Assembly (NCBI GenBank): GCA_946533395.1
Contig: CAMNBU010000006.1
Span: 1-64,000, forward strand
Source: UBA4292 sp002395865
Lineage (GTDB): Bacteria; Bacillota; Clostridia; Lachnospirales; Lachnospiraceae
DNA: 64,000 nucleotides
Direction of reading: 5' to 3'
The notes under the pieces are model-generated. The model did no database searches, was not told where the DNA came from, and saw only the letters and a program-made list of their open reading frames with translations. A program made the position numbers and the translations under genes. Each line of letters begins with the position of its first letter. Position 1 is the first letter of the stretch. Positions 15,802 through 23,243 of the stretch are shown in pieces.

Positions 15802-16529
15802 TATTCGTCCCAGTTGTGATATACGTTCTGCACGTCGTCATCGTCATCGAGCATGTCGATGATCCTGTTCATCATCTTCAGGTCGTTCTCGTCGGTAAGC
15901 TCCACCCATGTCTGGGGGATCATGGTCACCTCCGCGTCAGCCATGGGAATACCCAGCGCAGAAAGAGCATCGTACACATCCGCAAACGAATCCGGATCCG
16001 TGATGATCTCGAAGCTGTCCTCCTCCTCGGAGAAGTCCTCTGCGCCCGCATCCAGAGCCGCAAGCATCAGCTCGTCGGCCTCCATGTCGCACTCCTCCTT
16101 GTCGATGATGATCTGTCCCTTTTTGTCGAACATGAAGGATACGCAGCCTGTGGTACCTACATTGCCGCCGCCCTTTGTGAACGCGTTGCGTACATTCGAA
16201 GCCGTGCGGTTTCTGTTGTCCGTGAGGGTCTCGACGATGATGGCGATGCCCTTCGGGCCGTATCCCTCATATGTGATGGACTCGTAGTTGGCCGCATCAG
16301 TATCGCCCGCAGCCTTCTTGATGCTGCGGTCAATGGTATCGTTGGGCATGTTCTGAGCCTTCGCCTTGGCGATGATATCGCGGAGCTTGCCGTTGTTGTT
16401 CGGATCTGCGCCGCCCTCCTTGACCGCTACCGCGATCTCACGGCCGAGTCTGGTGAATACCTTACCCTTTGCAGCGTCGTTCTTTTCCTTCTTGTGCTTG
16501 ATGTTTGAAAATTTGTTATGTCCTGACAT
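15801..16529 (-). CDS. YebC/PmpR family protein
   Basis: A 242-residue member of the YebC/TACO1 family, described either as a transcriptional regulator or, more recently, as a factor relieving ribosome stalling. It shows the conserved start SGHNKFSNIKHKKEKNDAAKGK, the NMPNDTIDRSIKKAAG motif, the YEGYGPKGIAIIVE motif, NRTASNVRNAFTKGGG and the acidic C-terminal half. The length is normal. It follows alr by 58 bases. Confidence 0.95.
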   Translation of the reverse strand: MSGHNKFSNIKHKKEKNDAAKGKVFTRLGREIAVAVKEGGADPNNNGKLRDIIAKAKAQNMPNDTIDRSIKKAAGDTDAANYESITYEGYGPKGIAIIVETLTDNRNRTASNVRNAFTKGGGNVGTTGCVSFMFDKKGQIIIDKEECDMEADELMLAALDAGAEDFSEEEDSFEIITDPDSFADVYDALSALGIPMADAEVTMIPQTWVELTDENDLKMMNRIIDMLDDDDDVQNVYHNWDE

Positions 16530-16587
16530 AGCTTTCTCCTGTTAAAATATAGAATCCGGGTGATTTTAGCACCGAAGCGCCCTTCCG

Positions 16588-17754
16588 TCAAGCGTCCCCG
16601 CCCTTATAAATTCGCACAACACGCTTCGAAACGTCGCAGACGAGCTCATAATTGAACCTTCCGGAGATATTTCCGAGTTCCTCCGCGCTTATCCTCTCGT
16701 CTGTGTCACGTCCGAGGAGCGTCACCGTATCCCCCTCGACGGCCTCCAGACCGGTGACATCTATCATCATCTGATCCATGCAGATGCGGCCGAGTATCCT
16801 CGCGCGCCTTCCGCCCACGAGCACCTCCGCCTTGCCCGAGAGCATCCTCGGGTACCCGTCCGCATAGCCCGCGCTTATGGTCGCGACTCTCGTCGGTCTT
16901 CCGGTCACAAAGGTGGAGCCGTAGCTTATCGGTATCCCCGCCGGCAGCTCCTTGATGTGGATTATGCGGCTCCTTAACGTCATGGCCGGGTGCAGGCATA
17001 CCGCCAGCCTGTCCACATACTCGGACGGATAGAGCCCGTACATCGATATTCCGAGCCTCACCATGTCCGCGGCCCAGCCGGGCCTGTCGATGACCGCAGC
17101 GGAATTGCAGCAGTGCTTTATCTCGAAATTCACGCCCCTGTCCGAAAGCGCGTCACACATCTTCAGAAAGCGGTTGTGCTGCAGGTTCGCGAAGGTCTTC
17201 ACCACATCGTCCGCAGTCGCGAAATGCGTGAATATTCCCTCGTACCTGATGCCCGGGAGTTTGCAGGCAGAGCATATCTGCGCCAGACTCTCCTCGAAGA
17301 ACCCGTCATAGGCCAGAAAACCGATCCTTCCCATGCCGGTGTCGAGCTTTATGTGGGCAATGGCCTCGCCCTCGCCGAACTCCTCCCTGTATCTTACCGC
17401 CGCGGCAGAGAGCCTCTGAGCAGCCTGCGGCTCGTACACCGTGAGTCTTATCTTCTCCTTTATACAGCGGGGGAAATCGCTCTCATCGGTAAAACCGAGA
17501 ATCAGTATGGGAGCCGTGATCCCCTCATCCCGAAGAGAAAAGGCTTCCTCCGCGGTGGCCACCGCAAAGCCCCACACCAGGTCCTTGATCGCCGCAGCCA
17601 CATGCGAAGCACCATGGCCGTAGCCGTCCGCCTTCACCACTGCGAGACATTTCGGCTCGCAGCCGTTTCTTTTCAAATGTTCCTTCTGCGCCCTCACATT
17701 TTCACGGATAGCGTCCAGATCTATCTCCGCCCATACTCTGGGCCGTACACTCAT
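16588..17754 (-). CDS. alr: Alanine racemase
   Basis: PLP enzyme supplying D-alanine for Ddl and the cell wall. The 388-residue protein has the PLP lysine (Lys41) in AVVKADGYGHG, the catalytic tyrosine segment SYGSTFVTGRP and the MDQMMIDVTG segment of the C-terminal barrel. Its start overlaps the stop of the nnr gene by 4 bases (ATGA). Nnr and alr adjacency is common in Firmicutes. A biosynthetic role is likely given ddl and murF in the same window. Confidence 0.95.
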   Translation of the reverse strand: MSVRPRVWAEIDLDAIRENVRAQKEHLKRNGCEPKCLAVVKADGYGHGASHVAAAIKDLVWGFAVATAEEAFSLRDEGITAPILILGFTDESDFPRCIKEKIRLTVYEPQAAQRLSAAAVRYREEFGEGEAIAHIKLDTGMGRIGFLAYDGFFEESLAQICSACKLPGIRYEGIFTHFATADDVVKTFANLQHNRFLKMCDALSDRGVNFEIKHCCNSAAVIDRPGWAADMVRLGISMYGLYPSEYVDRLAVCLHPAMTLRSRIIHIKELPAGIPISYGSTFVTGRPTRVATISAGYADGYPRMLSGKAEVLVGGRRARILGRICMDQMMIDVTGLEAVEGDTVTLLGRDTDERISAEELGNISGRFNYELVCDVSKRVVRIYKGGDA

Positions 17755-19241
17755 ACCAGCACCTCCCCGAGGGCTCCTATAATATCTCTCGCAAGCATAT
17801 ACCTTCTTCCGAGCCTTGAGGCCGCCACGGCACCCGCCATATCGTGCGCGTACACACCCGCGCAGGCCGCGGTGTACGCGTCGGCTCCCTGACCGAGCAG
17901 TCCCGCGATGATGCCCGAGAGCACGTCTCCGCTTCCTCCCGTGGCCGCCCCGTCGCTTCCGCAGCAGCTCACCGCAGTAAATTCACCGTCAGTGATCACG
18001 GTCGACGCATCCTTTAATACGACTATCGCATTATATCTCTTCGCCGCTATGACGGCATTGCCGATGAGATCCTCCTTGACCTCCTTAGATGTCATGTGAA
18101 GGAGCCTTCCCATCTCGGCGGGATGCGGCGTCATGATGACGGCTGCGGGATACTTCTCCAGAAACCACGCGGCATCCTCATCCGAGCTTATAATATTTAT
18201 CGCGTCCGCGTCGAGCACCAGCGGTATCTCGAGCTCTCTGAGAAGCGTTATGAGCTCGCTCACGGCCTGGCCTCCCGTCGAGAGCCCCGGCCCCACCAGC
18301 GCCGCGTCCGCGGTATTTATCGTCTCCGAATTCTCCGTATCTGTCCTGTAGACCGCCTCCGGAAGAGCCGTCTGGATGATGATCCTGTTCTCCTCGGGGC
18401 TCGATATGTACACGAGACCCGTGCCCGAACGGTAGCAGGCCTCACCGCACAGAAGCGCCGCACCGGCCATACCGGGACTGCCCGCGCGTATGAAAACGCG
18501 GCCGAATGTGCCCTTATTGCCCGAGATATCGCGCTCCGGCAACTGAAGGAGGCACTCCCCGTCGAGAACAGTCACCGGCTCGGATATGCCTGCGGCTTCC
18601 GGCCTGATAAAACCGATATCCTCAACTATCACCTCGCCGCACAGCTTCCGGCCCGGATGCAGTATGTGCGCGGGTTTCAGATAGCCGAAGGTCACCGTCA
18701 CATCCGCTCGGAAAGCTCCTCCGAGCACCATGCCGGTGTCCGTGGCTACGCCCGAGGGCACGTCTATCGAGAGCTTGAAGCTGTCGAGCGCGTTGGCCGC
18801 GGTTATCAGGCGCGCATGCACCCCGTCGATCTCCCGCGAGAGGCCGATACCGAATATGGCATCCACTATGACATCCGCCCCGAGAAGCACTCCCCTGATG
18901 TCCGGGAGGTCGTTTATGTCGCGAAGGCTTATGATGTCGATACCGCTTAAAAGCTCCATCTGCTTTATCCACAGACCGCTCGCCTTCTCCTCGTCGCCCA
19001 CGGCAATGACGCTGACCAGATATCCCCTCTCCGAGAGCATTCTCGAAAGAGCCAGACCGTCGCCGCCGTTATTGCCCGTGCCGCAGAGCACGACGATGCA
19101 GGCCGACTGGTCGAAGCGGCCGATTATCTGCTTCTCGCAGGCTCTTGCCGCCCTCTCCATCAGCTCCATACCCGTTATTCCGTATTCCTGCGTAGCCTCA
19201 TCAAGCCTTCTGGCCTGATCTGCATTCAGACAGAGCTTCAT
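17751..19241 (-). CDS. nnr: Bifunctional NAD(P)H-hydrate epimerase / ADP-dependent dehydratase
   Basis: Repairs NADHX and NADPHX. The N-terminal half (to about residue 215) is the epimerase domain with NNGGDGLALSRML and VDAIFGIGLSREIDG. The C-terminal half is a ribokinase-like dehydratase with IRAGSPGMAGAALL, the MTPHPAEMGRLL motif and ATGGSGDVLSGIIAGLLGQG. I placed the start at 19241 (MKLCLNADQ...), giving 496 residues, since the GTG at 19256 has no clear ribosome site. It lies 22 bases after rex and overlaps alr, so NAD-redox sensing and NADH repair share a transcript. Confidence 0.94.
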   Translation of the reverse strand: MKLCLNADQARRLDEATQEYGITGMELMERAARACEKQIIGRFDQSACIVVLCGTGNNGGDGLALSRMLSERGYLVSVIAVGDEEKASGLWIKQMELLSGIDIISLRDINDLPDIRGVLLGADVIVDAIFGIGLSREIDGVHARLITAANALDSFKLSIDVPSGVATDTGMVLGGAFRADVTVTFGYLKPAHILHPGRKLCGEVIVEDIGFIRPEAAGISEPVTVLDGECLLQLPERDISGNKGTFGRVFIRAGSPGMAGAALLCGEACYRSGTGLVYISSPEENRIIIQTALPEAVYRTDTENSETINTADAALVGPGLSTGGQAVSELITLLRELEIPLVLDADAINIISSDEDAAWFLEKYPAAVIMTPHPAEMGRLLHMTSKEVKEDLIGNAVIAAKRYNAIVVLKDASTVITDGEFTAVSCCGSDGAATGGSGDVLSGIIAGLLGQGADAYTAACAGVYAHDMAGAVAASRLGRRYMLARDIIGALGEVLV

Positions 19242-19263
19242 ATCATACCCCCGCACCCAGGTC

Positions 19264-19893
19264 TCAAGCCTCTTCCATCGCGTAGCTGAGCTTCATAAGG
19301 CTCTCCGAAAGATGAACATTCTCCACCACGACACCCTTCGGTACATCGAGGTCGGTGTGTGAGAAGTTCCAGATAGCCTTTATGCCCTTGTCGCAGAGCC
19401 TCTTCGCCACCTCGGGAGCACCCGTCTTCGGTATCGCGAGGACCGCGATCTCAACCTCATGGGTGTCCATGTACTCCTCTATATCCTCCATGGCGTAGGT
19501 CTCTATATCCCTGACATTCTTCTTGCCCACCAGCTCCGGGTTCTTGTCGAAAAGGGCCGTGATATTAAATCCTCTCTTCTCGAAATTCGCGTAGCCGGCC
19601 AGAGCGCGGCCTAAGTTGCCGGCTCCTATAACTATCATATTGTGGACCCGATCCAGGCCAAGAAGCCTGGCGATCTCCGCATAAAGCGTGGGCACATGAT
19701 ACCCGTAGCCCTGCTGGCCGAAGCCTCCGAAATGATTCAGATCCTGTCTGATCTGAGATGATGTCACCTTCATCCTCTCGGAGAGCTCGTTTGAGGAGAT
19801 CCTCTCCACTCCCTCCTCCAAAAGCTCTCCCAAATATCTGTAATACCTCGGCAGTCTTGTGATGACCGCCTGGGGCACGTCCCTTCGATCCAT
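19264..19893 (-). CDS. rex: Redox-sensing transcriptional repressor Rex
   Basis: Dimeric repressor that binds NADH and releases its operators when the NADH/NAD ratio rises, controlling fermentation genes. The 209-residue protein has the N-terminal winged helix (ISSNELSERMKVTSSQIRQD, then HFGGFGQQGYGY) and a Rossmann domain with VIGAGNLGRALAGY. The C-terminal swapped helix follows. AAAGGA precedes the ATG. A 42-bp perfect palindrome over its own promoter contains a textbook Rex site, so autoregulation is expected. Confidence 0.96.
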   Translation of the reverse strand: MDRRDVPQAVITRLPRYYRYLGELLEEGVERISSNELSERMKVTSSQIRQDLNHFGGFGQQGYGYHVPTLYAEIARLLGLDRVHNMIVIGAGNLGRALAGYANFEKRGFNITALFDKNPELVGKKNVRDIETYAMEDIEEYMDTHEVEIAVLAIPKTGAPEVAKRLCDKGIKAIWNFSHTDLDVPKGVVVENVHLSESLMKLSYAMEEA

Positions 19894-19915
19894 GTCATTT
19901 TCCTTTCTGAAATAA

Positions 19916-19957
19916 AATCCCCCGACATTGTTATTATAATAACAATGTCGGGGGATT
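19916..19957. promoter_or_regulatory. Rex operator inside a 42-bp perfect palindrome
   Basis: The two 21-base halves are perfect reverse complements. The central 18 bases (19928-19945) read TTGTTATTATAATAACAA, fitting the clostridial Rex pattern TTGTTA-N6-TAACAA. Outside it the palindrome adds GACA/TGTC and a run of five C/G. It overlaps the -10 box of the rex promoter. A transcript arriving from the right would also form a strong hairpin followed by ATTTTATTTC, so it may double as a terminator. Confidence 0.88.
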
Positions 19958-19964
19958 ATGTCAA
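19936..19964 (-). promoter_or_regulatory. Promoter of rex-nnr-alr
   Basis: Minus-strand TTGACA (19959-19964), 17-base spacer, TATTAT (19936-19941). The -10 box is within the Rex operator, so bound Rex would block polymerase. Confidence 0.75.
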
Positions 19965-20153
19965 GATGGGGTTTTAGGCGAGTGATCGTCTGAATGATCG
20001 TCGTTTGAAGCTAATATAATAAACTCTTCTCTTTTCTCGAGCACAATCATATTTCCCAAAAAAACACAGTCACCAGACCAGCTTTTTAGGCATAATTGCA
20101 CGGATATCCGCTTTAATCAAATACCTTCATTTCGCGTTTTTCCTTACCCTTCC

Positions 20154-21011
20154 TTACCATGTTAGCAACAATTGGTCATCAACTATCTTATCCTTCATTT
20201 CCTTTCCGGTATTCTGAAGACGATCTATCATTGATGTACCGCAATTTACATAGAGTTTTCTTTCAAACAAACCATCTGGCGGTGTAACTGAAATGTCTTT
20301 TTTCTTTGAGTCTCTCATTCCATTTATTGAGAGAATTACTTTGGCTCCACGTTTTTTACATTCCTCAATCTTTCGCCATAAAGTATCAACGTTGAAATTC
20401 TGCGCTCCATATATAATGCTCTGTGAATGTGTATAAGGTGGATCACAATATACAACATCTCCATTACCCGGTTTATCCATTGCTTCCACATAACTTTCAC
20501 AAGCAAAATCTACTTTTTGTAGCAGCGTATTCCATTCGTCTATGCGGCTTTCAAATGTATCTGGCTGTATTGGCTTATGCGGGCCTCTGGGAGTACTCAT
20601 ATATCCATCAGCTTTTCTAAATCGTATCACCCCGGAATAGCAAGTACGCGAGAGCAATAGAAAATCATATGGATTATGCCTCTGATTAAACCTGTCTTTA
20701 ATCTCATCATACTTTACAACGGGGTCTAAATAATACTCAGATATTTCTTTTCTATAATACTCCGTTAAAGATTTGGGATCGTTTTTTGTTATATCAAAGA
20801 TTTCAATCAAAAAAGGCAATATGTCACTACCATATGCGTGCTTCATATGTGGAAACATCTCTGATCTATCAGCCGAAAGCAATTCCGCCAATACTGCGCC
20901 ACTTCCTAAAAACGGCTCATAATAGTCATTGAAAGTCTCGGGCATGTATGAAATAATCGTTCTAGCAAAACGTTGTTTATTACCTATCCATTTTAGTAAT
21001 GCTGGTACCAT
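20154..21011 (-). CDS. DNA adenine methyltransferase, D12 class (type II M subunit)
   Basis: N6-adenine methyltransferase of the Dam/DpnM type, 285 residues. It has the N-terminal KWIGNKQRFARTIISYMP segment, the AdoMet motif I YEPFLGSGAVLAELL and the catalytic motif DVVYCDPPYTHSQ (DPPY). The target sequence cannot be read from the protein. It diverges from a controller gene and an endonuclease gene with C-boxes between them, which makes it the protective methylase of a type II system rather than a housekeeping Dam. Codon use is more AT-rich than in the flanking core genes, consistent with acquisition. Confidence 0.9.
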   Translation of the reverse strand: MVPALLKWIGNKQRFARTIISYMPETFNDYYEPFLGSGAVLAELLSADRSEMFPHMKHAYGSDILPFLIEIFDITKNDPKSLTEYYRKEISEYYLDPVVKYDEIKDRFNQRHNPYDFLLLSRTCYSGVIRFRKADGYMSTPRGPHKPIQPDTFESRIDEWNTLLQKVDFACESYVEAMDKPGNGDVVYCDPPYTHSQSIIYGAQNFNVDTLWRKIEECKKRGAKVILSINGMRDSKKKDISVTPPDGLFERKLYVNCGTSMIDRLQNTGKEMKDKIVDDQLLLTW

Positions 21012-21029
21012 AATAATGCGCCCCTGTGT

Positions 21030-21055
21030 AACTCATAGTCTGTTGACTTAAAGTC
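21030..21055. promoter_or_regulatory. C-boxes of the restriction-modification controller
   Basis: Two boxes, AACTCATAGTC (21030-21040) and GACTTAAAGTC (21045-21055), are separated by 4 bases. They match the GACT-N3-AGTC pattern with 4-base spacing known for PvuII-type controller proteins. The second box overlaps the -35 element of the controller promoter, as expected for late autorepression. Confidence 0.82.
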
Positions 21056-21072
21056 TACTTAACTATTATAAT
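21043..21072 (+). promoter_or_regulatory. Promoter of the controller-endonuclease genes
   Basis: TTGACT (21043-21048), 18-base spacer, TATAAT (21067-21072), followed by the GGAGGTG ribosome site at 21084-21090. The -35 lies in the right C-box. Confidence 0.75.
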
Positions 21073-21097
21073 GTATAAAATATGGAGGTGTCAAGAT

Positions 21098-21331
21098 ATG
21101 AACTCAAATATTTTGTCTGCATACGGCTCTACCATAAGAAAATATCGTCTATCGCGGAATGTGTCTCAAGAAGGCTTTGCTGATCTGTGTGGGCTACACC
21201 GTACATATATCAGCGATGTTGAACTTGGAAAAAGAAATGTATCTTTGGCAAATATAGAAAAAATGGCAAAGGCCCTTGATATAAGAATTTCAGAACTTTT
21301 TAAGGAGGTTGAGGACAATGATTGCTTTTAA
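21098..21331 (+). CDS. Restriction-modification controller (C) protein, XRE type
   Basis: A 77-residue helix-turn-helix protein of normal C-protein size. The HTH covers about residues 10-60, with SQEGFADLCGLHRTYISDVE and LGKRNVSLANIEKMAKALDI; the phrase LHRTYISDVELGKRNVSL is very close to PvuII-type controllers. It should bind the C-boxes upstream, first activating and later repressing itself and the endonuclease. GGAGGTG supports the ATG at 21098; an in-frame ATG at 21071 lies on the -10 box and is rejected. Its last codons overlap the endonuclease gene by 14 bases. Confidence 0.88.
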   Translation: MNSNILSAYGSTIRKYRLSRNVSQEGFADLCGLHRTYISDVELGKRNVSLANIEKMAKALDIRISELFKEVEDNDCF

Positions 21332-22160
21332 GGAATTCGAAAAAGAGCCAACAGAATTTTGGGCATTTATACGGTTTGTTTCAGAAACCCTTGGGTATTC
21401 AAAACGAGAAGCACATATAGTAAAAGATTACACCTATGATGAGATATCTAAAATTTGCCGTAAGTATCGTGTTAATGCATCTGACGATCTCGTTAATAAG
21501 GCGGTCACTTATTCTCGAATGAGAGCTAATATGCTCAACCACTTCGTTGAATCCATGTTAATGGACGCGCAAGAAGCGAATAAAGAATTTTTGGAATGGG
21601 TACAATTACATCGTCTCCACAACTATATGTGTAAACTTCCACTAAATAAGCAAAAAGGTGAAATGCATCAGACCGCCTTCTTCACTGCCATAATAAACAT
21701 CATTGCAGAAAAGACAATACGTGAAATCACCGGCAATATAAATGAATTAGGATTTGATGATGATCCTCGGAATCTTACTTACATCTGGGATAATGAACGC
21801 CGTATCATCGGTGCTACCTCCAGAAGATTTGATGGGGCATACCCGAATACCGAAAGTCCAAAACTTGTTTGGGAAATAAAGGAATACTACTATAACAAAT
21901 CTTTTGGCAGCCGTATTGCAGACGGCGTTTATGAAACGCAACTTGACGGCTTTGAATTTAACGAAATTTATAACCGAACAGATCATAAAGTATATCATGT
22001 CCTTTTTATTGATGCCTATCATACCTGGTGGGATTTAGGAAAGTCTTACCTTTGCAGATTGGTAGATGCACTTAACAGTGGTGTTGTAGATGAGGTAATT
22101 GTTGGGCGAGAAGTATTAACTCGCTGGCCTGAGTTATTACGATCCATTATTTTAGGCTAA
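21318..22160 (+). CDS. Type II restriction endonuclease, PD-(D/E)XK-like
   Basis: Predicted endonuclease partner of the D12 methylase, 280 residues. A plausible catalytic core is Asp in SRRFDGAYPNTES followed by WEIKEYYY, giving D-(n)-E-x-K with spacing normal for PD-(D/E)XK enzymes. It is followed by GSRIADGVYETQLDG and HVLFIDAYHTWWDLGKSYL. I have a vague memory of relatives annotated only as a DUF in restriction systems. The ATG at 21318 has AAGGAGG 9 bases upstream, inside the controller gene. The assignment rests mainly on position (C-R order, divergent M) plus the motif. Confidence 0.78.
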   Translation: MIAFKEFEKEPTEFWAFIRFVSETLGYSKREAHIVKDYTYDEISKICRKYRVNASDDLVNKAVTYSRMRANMLNHFVESMLMDAQEANKEFLEWVQLHRLHNYMCKLPLNKQKGEMHQTAFFTAIINIIAEKTIREITGNINELGFDDDPRNLTYIWDNERRIIGATSRRFDGAYPNTESPKLVWEIKEYYYNKSFGSRIADGVYETQLDGFEFNEIYNRTDHKVYHVLFIDAYHTWWDLGKSYLCRLVDALNSGVVDEVIVGREVLTRWPELLRSIILG

Positions 22161-22195
22161 CACTACAATAAACAGAGTTTATATATTCTATTATA

Positions 22196-22247
22196 AGTTT
22201 CCCAATCCGCCAGATTATACTATACACTCCCAACAGACTGGGAAACT
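22196..22247. repeat. Inverted repeat between endonuclease and truncated Abi gene
   Basis: AGTTTCCCA (22196-22204) and TGGGAAACT (22239-22247) are perfect inverted repeats around 34 bases. The right arm ends on the stop codon that breaks the Abi reading frame. It could be a weak terminator of the endonuclease gene or the scar of the event that cut the Abi gene. Confidence 0.5.
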
Positions 22248-22252
22248 AATAT

Positions 22253-22636
22253 TTGAATACCGCCTCCGATACCAACCGCGAACTCGTTTATAAATATATC
22301 TACACTTTGAAAGATCTCAGAAATGCCATAGCCCACAATTCCGTTGTTTTCGACACCCGCTTTCGCAACATCGATCCTTCCAAGGCAATGAAAAAATGTC
22401 TTGAACAGGAAATATCCCTGCCCTATGTAAATTTTAAAACGATTGGGGATTATATAATACTCATGAGCTACTGTCTGAAGATTCTTGGCGTAGCCAAACA
22501 CGAGATAAAAGCATTTATCAGAGAATATGAAAGAATAACAGATGACTACCGAAAAGCCGTCAATCACGATGTGGCAAAAATGGTCATTCATCCGGAATTA
22601 TCAAACCGAATGGAACTTCTTAAAAATTACATTTAA
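22253..22636 (+). pseudogene. 5'-truncated Abi_2-family (abortive infection) gene
   Basis: Remnant coding for the last 127 or so residues of an AbiD/AbiF-type protein. It holds the HEPN RNase-like motif in LKDLRNAIAHNSVVF (R-N-x3-H) and the helical C-terminus (DYIILMSYCLKILG). Full-length relatives are around 300 residues, and here the frame is closed by TAA at 22247-22249 with no ATG and no ribosome site before the motif. The first usable codon would be TTG at 22253. A functional short HEPN protein cannot be excluded, but decay is more likely. Confidence 0.75.
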
Positions 22637-22639
22637 CTA

Positions 22640-22668
22640 TTGATTCTTCTCAGACAGTATTGTATACT
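22640..22668 (+). promoter_or_regulatory. Promoter-like sequence before the 22.7-kb hairpins
   Basis: TTGATT (22640-22645), 17-base spacer, TATACT (22663-22668). No gene follows; the predicted transcript of about 70 bases ends at the terminator at 22711-22745. Confidence 0.5.
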
Positions 22669-22674
22669 GTACCC

Positions 22675-22745
22675 AGCAATTGGGGTATATGTTTGCGGAC
22701 ATATACTTGGCAGGAGGCTGACGCAAGTCGGCCTCCTGTCTTTTT
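22675..22745 (+). ncRNA. Candidate small RNA, about 70 nt
   Basis: Between a promoter-like sequence and a strong terminator lies a segment with an 8-bp perfect hairpin, GTATATGT-TTGCGG-ACATATAC (22685-22706), then the terminator hairpin. No open reading frame or known RNA family is recognised. It could equally be the tail of the truncated Abi transcript. Confidence 0.45.
22711..22745 (+). terminator. Strong intrinsic terminator
   Basis: A 12-bp stem with one G-T pair (22711-22722 with 22727-22738) closed by a GCAA tetraloop, followed by TCTTTTT. It ends plus-strand transcription from the Abi remnant or the candidate RNA. Confidence 0.85.
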
Positions 22746-22755
22746 GTGCAAAAAC

Positions 22756-22781
22756 GAGCTCCGACTTTCAGGTCGGAGCTC
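22756..22781 (-). terminator. Terminator of the clostripain operon
   Basis: GAGCTCCGAC (22756-22765) and GTCGGAGCTC (22772-22781) form a perfect 10-bp stem with a 6-base loop; on the minus strand GTTTTTG follows. It lies 24 bases after the small anchored protein gene. Confidence 0.85.
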
Positions 22782-22804
22782 ATCCACGATTCTATCTACT
22801 CTTC

Positions 22805-23227
22805 CTACTTCCCCTCATAAAACTCCGTCGTGGTCTTGTTGGACTGTATGAGCACGGAGCTCTGGTTGAAGGTCTTTATCATATCCTTCGCGGCTGCGTG
22901 GACCGCGTCGATATCGGTGTCGCTTAAGTGGATCACGAGCGTGTACTCGGTAAATACCTTCTCACCGTCGATCCAGCCGCCGTTTGCCTCCTGTATCGTG
23001 TAGCCGCCGAAGTGCTTGAGCAGAATGGCCTCGGCCTGCTGCTTCGCCTCCTCCGGTGGAAACACAGGCTGCACGGTATCCTTGTCATTCGTGCCCAGAT
23101 AGAGCACGTACTGTGTGTCCTCCCTCTTCCCGCAGCTGCTTTTGCAGGTGATGATGAGCGCTGCGGCGGCAAGCGCCACGGCGATCAATGATATTATGAA
23201 TGTGATTACCGGCAGTTTTTTAGCCAT
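22805..23227 (-). CDS. Small membrane-anchored protein, DUF3574-like
   Basis: A 140-residue protein with one N-terminal hydrophobic segment (VITFIISLIAVALAAAALII) followed by CKSSC, then a soluble domain outside the cell. The domain pattern (YVLYLGTNDKDT, AEAILLKHFGGYTIQEANGGW, FTEYTLVIHLSDTDIDAVH) resembles DUF3574 proteins; this is a memory-based match. The cysteine context (IITC) is not a good lipobox, so it is more likely a transmembrane anchor than a lipoprotein. It starts 16 bases after the clostripain-like gene and ends at a strong terminator, so the two form an operon. Confidence 0.7.
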   Translation of the reverse strand: MAKKLPVITFIISLIAVALAAAALIITCKSSCGKREDTQYVLYLGTNDKDTVQPVFPPEEAKQQAEAILLKHFGGYTIQEANGGWIDGEKVFTEYTLVIHLSDTDIDAVHAAAKDMIKTFNQSSVLIQSNKTTTEFYEGK

Positions 23228-23243
23228 GCTTTTCTCCTTTCGG

